Source: an uncultured Anaplasmataceae bacterium (GTDB lineage Bacteria; Pseudomonadota; Alphaproteobacteria; Rickettsiales; CAIPFW01). Taken from it: a stretch of DNA of 9,251 bases. Below, piece by piece: positions 6,471 to 9,251 of this stretch; within the stretch, counting starts at the first letter, position 1, and each line of letters starts with the position of its first letter. Under the pieces are notes generated by a model that had not been told where the DNA came from, made no database searches, and worked only from the letters and a program-made list of their open reading frames with translations. The translations under genes and the position numbers were made by a program. The stretch covers positions 1 through 9,251 of the forward strand of contig CAIPFW010000210.1 of NCBI GenBank assembly GCA_903864455.1, written 5' to 3'.

Positions 6471-7742
6471 TTATACCTCTATTGTATTTTCTGCTACTCT
6501 ATTAGAGTTTTGATGTTCAAAATTCTTTTTATCATGCTTGAAGCATTCTGCGAAGCATTCTGCGATTTTTTTAAAAAAATCGATTATCCACTGTATCAAA
6601 AAGCAATGCTGCTTGATATTTTCTTTTTGTTTTGATTTTGGAGTTTCTTGATCTCCTTTTTCAGTTTGATTCTCAGAAGTTATTGGTTTTGAAGCTTTTT
6701 CTGCAGTTTGATCGCCATGAGTCGTTTGCTTTGGAATATCTTGTTGATTTTGATTGTCATGAGTAGTTTGATTTATAGGGGGCTGTGGTTCTAGATTTTT
6801 TCCTACGTTTTCCTTGATAAAAATTGTTTGCCCTGAAGACCCATCATCAGCGTCATAAAATTCTTCTTCATACTCCATATCACCTTTAATACCCTCGTAT
6901 ATTTTATTATCTAGTAATTGTTGTTCAATATTTTTTTGAACCAATTCAACACCCTCTTTTTTATATATACCATTCGATTTTTTAAGATTGTTTTGATGAT
7001 TTTCAATCGTCATATATTGACCAAAATCAATCGCTTTACAAACCTCAGGAAAAAATTCATGAAAAAAACACAATGGATCAATCGAATACGCTCCAAAATT
7101 ATTTTTTTGAAGTGAGAAATTTTGTAGAAATTCTATACTTGGTTTTAAATCATCTGATTGAAGTTGAAAGAAGTAGTCCTTTGGAGCTGAGCCCCATGGT
7201 TTGTTTGGCATTGATGCATATGCCAACTTCACTCCTGCATTCATGGCGCTTAAACTTTTGAAAACTTCTTTATAATGCGTCTTATAACTACCTTTTAAAT
7301 CATTTGCGAATATTTGCTCGATCGTATCATTAATTAATGATGGATAGCCTTCATCTTTCTTTTCTTTAATCTCATGAATCAAAGCACGAAGGTATGCGCC
7401 CAATGAATCAGAATCTTTTATTAAAAGACTATCATTAAAAAGTAAATTTTCAGAAACATCGACAAAAGTGATAAAAGAAGTACTGGGAATAACATAAGAG
7501 AGGGATTGAAAGGATTTACCAAATAGGGACGCTTTATTCTTGATATTTTTCTCTATGAGTTCTGTAGAAAAAATTGTATTAATGTTGCAGAGCTTTGTAT
7601 AATAATCGTTTCGCAAAGTATTCTTGCGTTTTGTTTTTCTTGGATCTGCCAATAAAATACAAAACTCATTTGTAGATTGGAAATAAAGAATTTTAGCATT
7701 TACGAGAAGATCTGATGCATTAATTTTTTGAGCTTCAGTCAT
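6471..7742 (-). CDS. uncharacterised 423-aa protein with repeat linker and Cys-rich amphipathic tail; candidate secreted effector
   Basis: I do not recognise a family. There is no signal peptide and no membrane helix in the first 300 residues. Residues 1-280 look like a mostly helical globular region; an acidic stretch follows (about 287-300). Residues about 318-375 form a Gln/Asn/Thr/Lys/Pro linker containing three 14-residue repeats (324-365). The tail is CFLIQWIIDFF (380-390, with Cys at 379-380), KKIAECFAECF (391-401) and a Lys/His/Asn-rich end, so an amphipathic or membrane-associating helix is plausible. The ATG at 7742 lies 31 bp below a near-consensus promoter, so it is probably transcribed alone. 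It converges on the SURF1 gene with 6 bp between stops. A cytosolic-type protein with repeat linker and a charged, polar C-terminus in a VirD4-bearing Rickettsiales-like genome is compatible with a type IV effector, but this is inference. A lineage-specific structural protein is equally possible. The reading frame is intact, so the gene itself is credible. Confidence 0.8.
   Translation of the reverse strand: MTEAQKINASDLLVNAKILYFQSTNEFCILLADPRKTKRKNTLRNDYYTKLCNINTIFSTELIEKNIKNKASLFGKSFQSLSYVIPSTSFITFVDVSENLLFNDSLLIKDSDSLGAYLRALIHEIKEKKDEGYPSLINDTIEQIFANDLKGSYKTHYKEVFKSLSAMNAGVKLAYASMPNKPWGSAPKDYFFQLQSDDLKPSIEFLQNFSLQKNNFGAYSIDPLCFFHEFFPEVCKAIDFGQYMTIENHQNNLKKSNGIYKKEGVELVQKNIEQQLLDNKIYEGIKGDMEYEEEFYDADDGSSGQTIFIKENVGKNLEPQPPINQTTHDNQNQQDIPKQTTHGDQTAEKASKPITSENQTEKGDQETPKSKQKENIKQHCFLIQWIIDFFKKIAECFAECFKHDKKNFEHQNSNRVAENTIEV
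6540..6563 (-). repeat. 12-bp perfect tandem duplication
   Basis: The 12-mer GAAGCATTCTGC occurs twice head to tail. On the coding (minus) strand it encodes the repeated tetrapeptide AECF-AECF near the C-terminus of the unknown 423-aa protein. An exact, in-phase duplication suggests recent slippage or unequal exchange. Confidence 0.85.
6648..6773 (-). repeat. three imperfect 42-bp (14-codon) tandem repeats
   Basis: Residues 324-365 of the unknown protein align as NQTTHDNQNQQDIP, KQTTHGDQTAEKAS and KPITSENQTEKGDQ. At DNA level the best block is 6707-6732 against 6749-6774, 22 of 26 bases identical with a period of exactly 42 bp. The third unit is more diverged. All units are in frame. Confidence 0.8.
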
Positions 7743-7767
7743 AATTTATTATCTTTATTACTATTTA

Positions 7768-8010
7768 TTAAATACTATACAGATTTCTATTTTTTAAGTC
7801 AAATTTTTCAATCAATAAATCTATTGCATTTGTTTTATGAATGTATTGAAAAGCTTGCTTTGAAATCTTGTAAATAAAATGAATGAATTTAAACTCAATG
7901 AAGCAAGCATAAATGAGTGAGTTTATGGAAGTTAAATGAGCACAAACACTTCTTACCAATTTTCTAAAAATATATATTACGCTACATTTTAAGAGTGCAC
8001 ACTGATACAT
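7768..8010 (-). CDS. doubtful small ORF, 80 aa, no recognisable family
   Basis: An open frame begins at ATG 8010 (an in-frame TTG lies at 8019). The translation is rich in Ile, Phe, Lys, His and Cys, has no signal peptide and matches nothing I know. In favour: 80 codons without a stop is uncommon by chance in sequence this A+T-rich. Against: no Shine-Dalgarno, no conserved motif, an odd composition, and the 3' end covers the promoter of the next gene. It could be a decayed gene, a lineage-specific peptide, or chance. Confidence 0.25.
   Translation of the reverse strand: MYQCALLKCSVIYIFRKLVRSVCAHLTSINSLIYACFIEFKFIHFIYKISKQAFQYIHKTNAIDLLIEKFDLKNRNLYSI
7774..7802 (-). promoter_or_regulatory. 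sigma70-type promoter of the unknown 423-aa gene
   Basis: Minus-strand -35 TTGACT (7797-7802), 17-bp spacer, -10 TATAGT (7774-7779); each hexamer is 5 of 6 to consensus. The predicted start near 7767 gives a leader of about 25 nt before the ATG at 7742. No Shine-Dalgarno is obvious in that leader. Confidence 0.65.
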
Positions 8011-8038
8011 TATATGCAATAAAGCTATATTAAGAGCA

Positions 8039-8311
8039 TTAAGCTACATTTTCAATTTCAAGTGGCGTAACATTTACTACCGTTCTGTTTTTTTTCTTCT
8101 TAGAAAAATTAACAGTTCCGTCAATCAATGCAAAAATTGTATGATCTTTTCCCAAGCCAGCATTTTTTCCAACATGATATTTTGTTCCCCTTTGTCTGAT
8201 AATTATATTACCAGCACGAACAACTTCGCTGCCAAATTTTTTTACGCCAAGCCTCTTACTTTCGGACTCACGACCATTACTCGTTGAGCCTCCTGATTTA
8301 CTCGTTGCCAT
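8039..8311 (-). CDS. rpmA: 50S ribosomal protein L27
   Basis: bL27 of the large ribosomal subunit; its N-terminal tail reaches the peptidyl-transferase centre. The 90-aa protein shows the family opening with SKSGGSTSNGRESESKRLG (4-22) and VKKFG (23-27), then IIIRQRGTKYHVGKNAG (36-52) and GKDHTIFALIDG (54-65). There is no cleavable N-terminal extension of the Firmicutes type. The ATG at 8311 is preceded by AGGT about 8 nt upstream, one of the few Shine-Dalgarno-like sites here. The start lies 38 bp after the rplU stop, the normal rplU-rpmA order, so both share the promoter at 8690-8718. The usual downstream partner obgE is not present; the next 296 bp hold no clear gene. Confidence 0.97.
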   Translation of the reverse strand: MATSKSGGSTSNGRESESKRLGVKKFGSEVVRAGNIIIRQRGTKYHVGKNAGLGKDHTIFALIDGTVNFSKKKKNRTVVNVTPLEIENVA

Positions 8312-8349
8312 ATCTCTTACCTAAAAAATATAATAAATATCAATATATA

Positions 8350-8652
8350 TTATCCGAAAATGATTTCTTTAATTCTCAAAACGCTGATGTTTTGACGATG
8401 ACCTTGTTTACGTCTATAATCTTTTCTTCTTTTTTTCTTGAATACGATGATTTTATCACGTCTTTTATGCTCTAAAATCTCAGCTTTTACAACTACAGAA
8501 TTACCTCCGACGGCGCTTTTGAAAGAAAAAATCACATCATCATTTGCAAAATCAATGATAGAGCCAACTTCTCCTTCTAATCTTTCAGTGAAAATCACGC
8601 ATCCTTCTTTAGCGATGTATTGCTTACCACCAGCTTTGATCACTGCAAACAT
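8350..8652 (-). CDS. rplU: 50S ribosomal protein L21
   Basis: bL21 of the large ribosomal subunit, binding 23S rRNA. The 100-aa protein opens with MFAVIKAGGKQYIAKEG, the standard family N-terminus, and carries the basic C-terminal signature KKKRRKDYRRKQGHRQ (73-88). The frame stays open upstream to a TTG at 8664, but the ATG at 8652 is chosen because L21 begins at MFAVIK and the extra four residues match nothing. A weak GGTAATAAG precedes it. It is first in the rplU-rpmA pair, about 30 nt below a strong predicted promoter. Confidence 0.97.
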   Translation of the reverse strand: MFAVIKAGGKQYIAKEGCVIFTERLEGEVGSIIDFANDDVIFSFKSAVGGNSVVVKAEILEHKRRDKIIVFKKKRRKDYRRKQGHRQNISVLRIKEIIFG

Positions 8653-8689
8653 TCTTATTACCAATTTAATTTTTTATCCTAGAAAACGC

Positions 8690-8718
8690 ATTATATTTTA
8701 TAAAATACCTTCCGTCAA
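8690..8718 (-). promoter_or_regulatory. sigma70-type promoter of rplU-rpmA
   Basis: Minus-strand -35 TTGACG (8713-8718, 5 of 6), 17-bp spacer, and a perfect -10 TATAAT (8690-8695). The TGA stop codon of the upstream NDUFS4-like gene (8715-8717) lies inside the -35 hexamer. Transcription would start near 8683, about 30 nt before the rplU ATG. This is the best hexamer pair in the window and fits a highly expressed ribosomal operon. Confidence 0.72.
8694..8707. repeat. 14-bp perfect A/T palindrome in the rplU promoter
   Basis: TATTTTATAAAATA reads identically on both strands and occupies most of the spacer, touching the -10 hexamer. It could be an operator or curvature element, or a by-product of A+T richness. 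Confidence 0.5.
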
Positions 8719-9023
8719 GAATTTTTTTTACGAAAATTATCAAAATAAGATTTTTTCTTGATATTTTTTTCATTGCTTGTCGTTTCTTTCACAATTAAAT
8801 TGTAATTATATTTTTTTGCAAAAATTTCCGCATCATTTAAGCTATCAAAATTTAAATGAATTTGTTTCAAAGTATTTAAAGAGCCAGCCCAACCCATATT
8901 CACATCTTCGTAATCAATATAATCGCATTTATCAGTAATGATGCCAATAAGTACATTATTGGACTCTATAGATTGCATGGGATTTTTTTGTTGCTGAAGG
9001 ATTGTCAAAGTTTTTTTATCCAT
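8715..9023 (-). CDS. NDUFS4-like complex I accessory subunit (ETC complex I subunit family)
   Basis: Small protein of the family that includes mitochondrial NDUFS4 (18-kDa subunit), bound to the peripheral arm of NADH:ubiquinone oxidoreductase near the NADH-oxidising module. Alphaproteobacteria encode a homologue of about 100 aa. This 102-aa protein shows NPMQS (14-18, cf. the family's AMQSG), MGWAGSLNTLKQIHLNF (43-59) in place of the usual MGW-x-x-S-x-D-T-x-x-Q, FDSLNDAEIFAKKYNYN (59-75), and the C-terminal YFDNF (93-97), like the family's YADNF. The N-terminal part is divergent. The ATG at 9023 lacks a Shine-Dalgarno. The gene lies 62 bp upstream of rplU on the same strand, though rplU has its own promoter starting at this gene's stop. 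No nuo genes are in view. Confidence 0.88.
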   Translation of the reverse strand: MDKKTLTILQQQKNPMQSIESNNVLIGIITDKCDYIDYEDVNMGWAGSLNTLKQIHLNFDSLNDAEIFAKKYNYNLIVKETTSNEKNIKKKSYFDNFRKKNS

Positions 9024-9066
9024 GATATATTATTAATTACAACAATATTATTGATCTATAATCACA

Positions 9067-9072
9067 ATTATA
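9067..9072 (-). promoter_or_regulatory. possible -10 element upstream of the NDUFS4-like gene
   Basis: A perfect TATAAT on the minus strand lies 43 bp before the ATG at 9023, but no acceptable -35 stands 16-18 bp upstream and the surroundings are almost pure A/T. The gene could equally be read through from the partial gene at the window edge. Confidence 0.25.
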
Positions 9073-9081
9073 ATAAAAAAA

Positions 9082-9251
9082 TCAAAATTTATTCATTAAA
9101 AAGTAGGGTAGCAATCTGCAATTTTTCAATTCCCACTTGGTATCCGTTAAATCTAAATCAAATATCATGTTTTTTATAGAACCAGTCTTCACTTCAATCT
9201 CTTCAGCATAATCATTATAGATGCAATTCTCATCATTGATTCTGTTGAAGA
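9082..9251 (-). CDS. 3' end of an unidentified gene, cut by the window edge
   Basis: The minus strand carries an open frame of 55 codons from the right edge to a TGA at 9082-9084. The translation begins FNRINDENCIYNDYAEEIE and ends RLLPYFLMNKF; it includes Trp and several acidic residues and does not look like translated spacer. I recognise no family from this fragment. Its stop lies 58 bp before the NDUFS4-like start on the same strand, so the two could be cotranscribed. Confidence 0.5.
   Translation of the reverse strand, partial: FNRINDENCIYNDYAEEIEVKTGSIKNMIFDLDLTDTKWELKNCRLLPYFLMNKF

Larger units (their letters stand above)
7743..8038. other. 296-bp region without a convincing gene
   Basis: This A+T-rich stretch between rpmA and the unknown 423-aa gene holds the latter's promoter at its left end and one doubtful 80-aa ORF. 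It has an inverted repeat of 8 bp (GCTTGCTT at 7853-7860, AAGCAAGC at 7901-7908) with a 40-bp loop. Near rpmA it has short echoes of the rpmA 3' end: 7977-7990 and 8038-8051 share 13 of 14 bases around GCTACATTTT, and a related AAGCTATATT lies at 8022-8031. No tRNA fold, no strong terminator and no recognisable RNA gene were seen. Confidence 0.6.

Noticed and set aside
7073..7261. 62-aa open frame on the plus strand
   Set aside because: Antisense to the intact 423-aa gene, with no motif or initiation signal.
7853..7908. Inverted repeat GCTTGCTT/AAGCAAGC as a terminator or mobile-element end
   Set aside because: The 8-bp arms are 40 bp apart with no T-run and no transposase or target duplication nearby.
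8653..8664. TTG start extending L21 by four residues
   Set aside because: L21 proteins begin at MFAVIK; the ATG at 8652 fits exactly.
8438..8761. 107-aa open frame on the plus strand
   Set aside because: It is antisense to rplU, its promoter and the end of the NDUFS4-like gene; no family resemblance.
8973..9179. 68-aa open frame on the plus strand
   Set aside because: It overlaps the NDUFS4-like start and the partial gene at the edge, both better supported on the minus strand.
1..9251. CRISPR array, insertion sequence, prophage or toxin-antitoxin module
   Set aside because: No regularly spaced identical repeats, transposase, integrase, or recognisable toxin/antitoxin pair on either strand.

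Overview
This is a strongly A+T-rich window whose gene content points to an obligate intracellular alphaproteobacterium of the order Rickettsiales. The indicators are a VirD4-type coupling ATPase, an alphaproteobacterial FtsW, a SURF1-family cytochrome oxidase assembly protein and an NDUFS4-like complex I accessory subunit. The genus cannot be fixed from the sequence. A Midichloriaceae-like or other deep Rickettsiales lineage is an inference, not something shown. Most starts lack a good Shine-Dalgarno sequence.

Layout. At 22-1806 (minus) lies virD4, the type IV secretion coupling ATPase, with its own near-consensus promoter. It is divergent from ftsW (2010-3152, plus), the division septum glycosyltransferase. 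ftsW converges on recF (3142-4239, minus) and the two overlap by 11 bp at their 3' ends. After a 163-bp gap comes a two-gene plus-strand unit: an exported protein with two divergent FKBP-like domains (4403-5581), then a SURF1-family protein (5586-6464). This unit meets, with only 6 bp between, a minus-strand 423-aa protein of unknown function (6471-7742). That protein has a low-complexity 14-residue repeat linker and a Cys-rich amphipathic C-terminus, and it has its own near-consensus promoter. About 300 bp of poorly explained sequence follows (7743-8038), with at best one doubtful small ORF.

The right end is a minus-strand cluster. In transcription order it holds the 3' end of an unknown gene (9082-9251, cut by the window), the NDUFS4-like subunit (8715-9023), rplU/L21 (8350-8652) and rpmA/L27 (8039-8311). 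A strong promoter between the NDUFS4-like gene and rplU has a -35 hexamer overlapping the upstream stop codon.

How they fit together. Most genes are housekeeping: ribosome, septal peptidoglycan, recombination repair, and respiratory chain assembly or structure. The host-interaction signal is virD4, which selects substrates for the type IV secretion system, together with the uncharacterised protein at 6471-7742, whose architecture would suit a secreted effector. That link is a hypothesis. No tRNA, rRNA, CRISPR array, insertion sequence or prophage gene was recognised.
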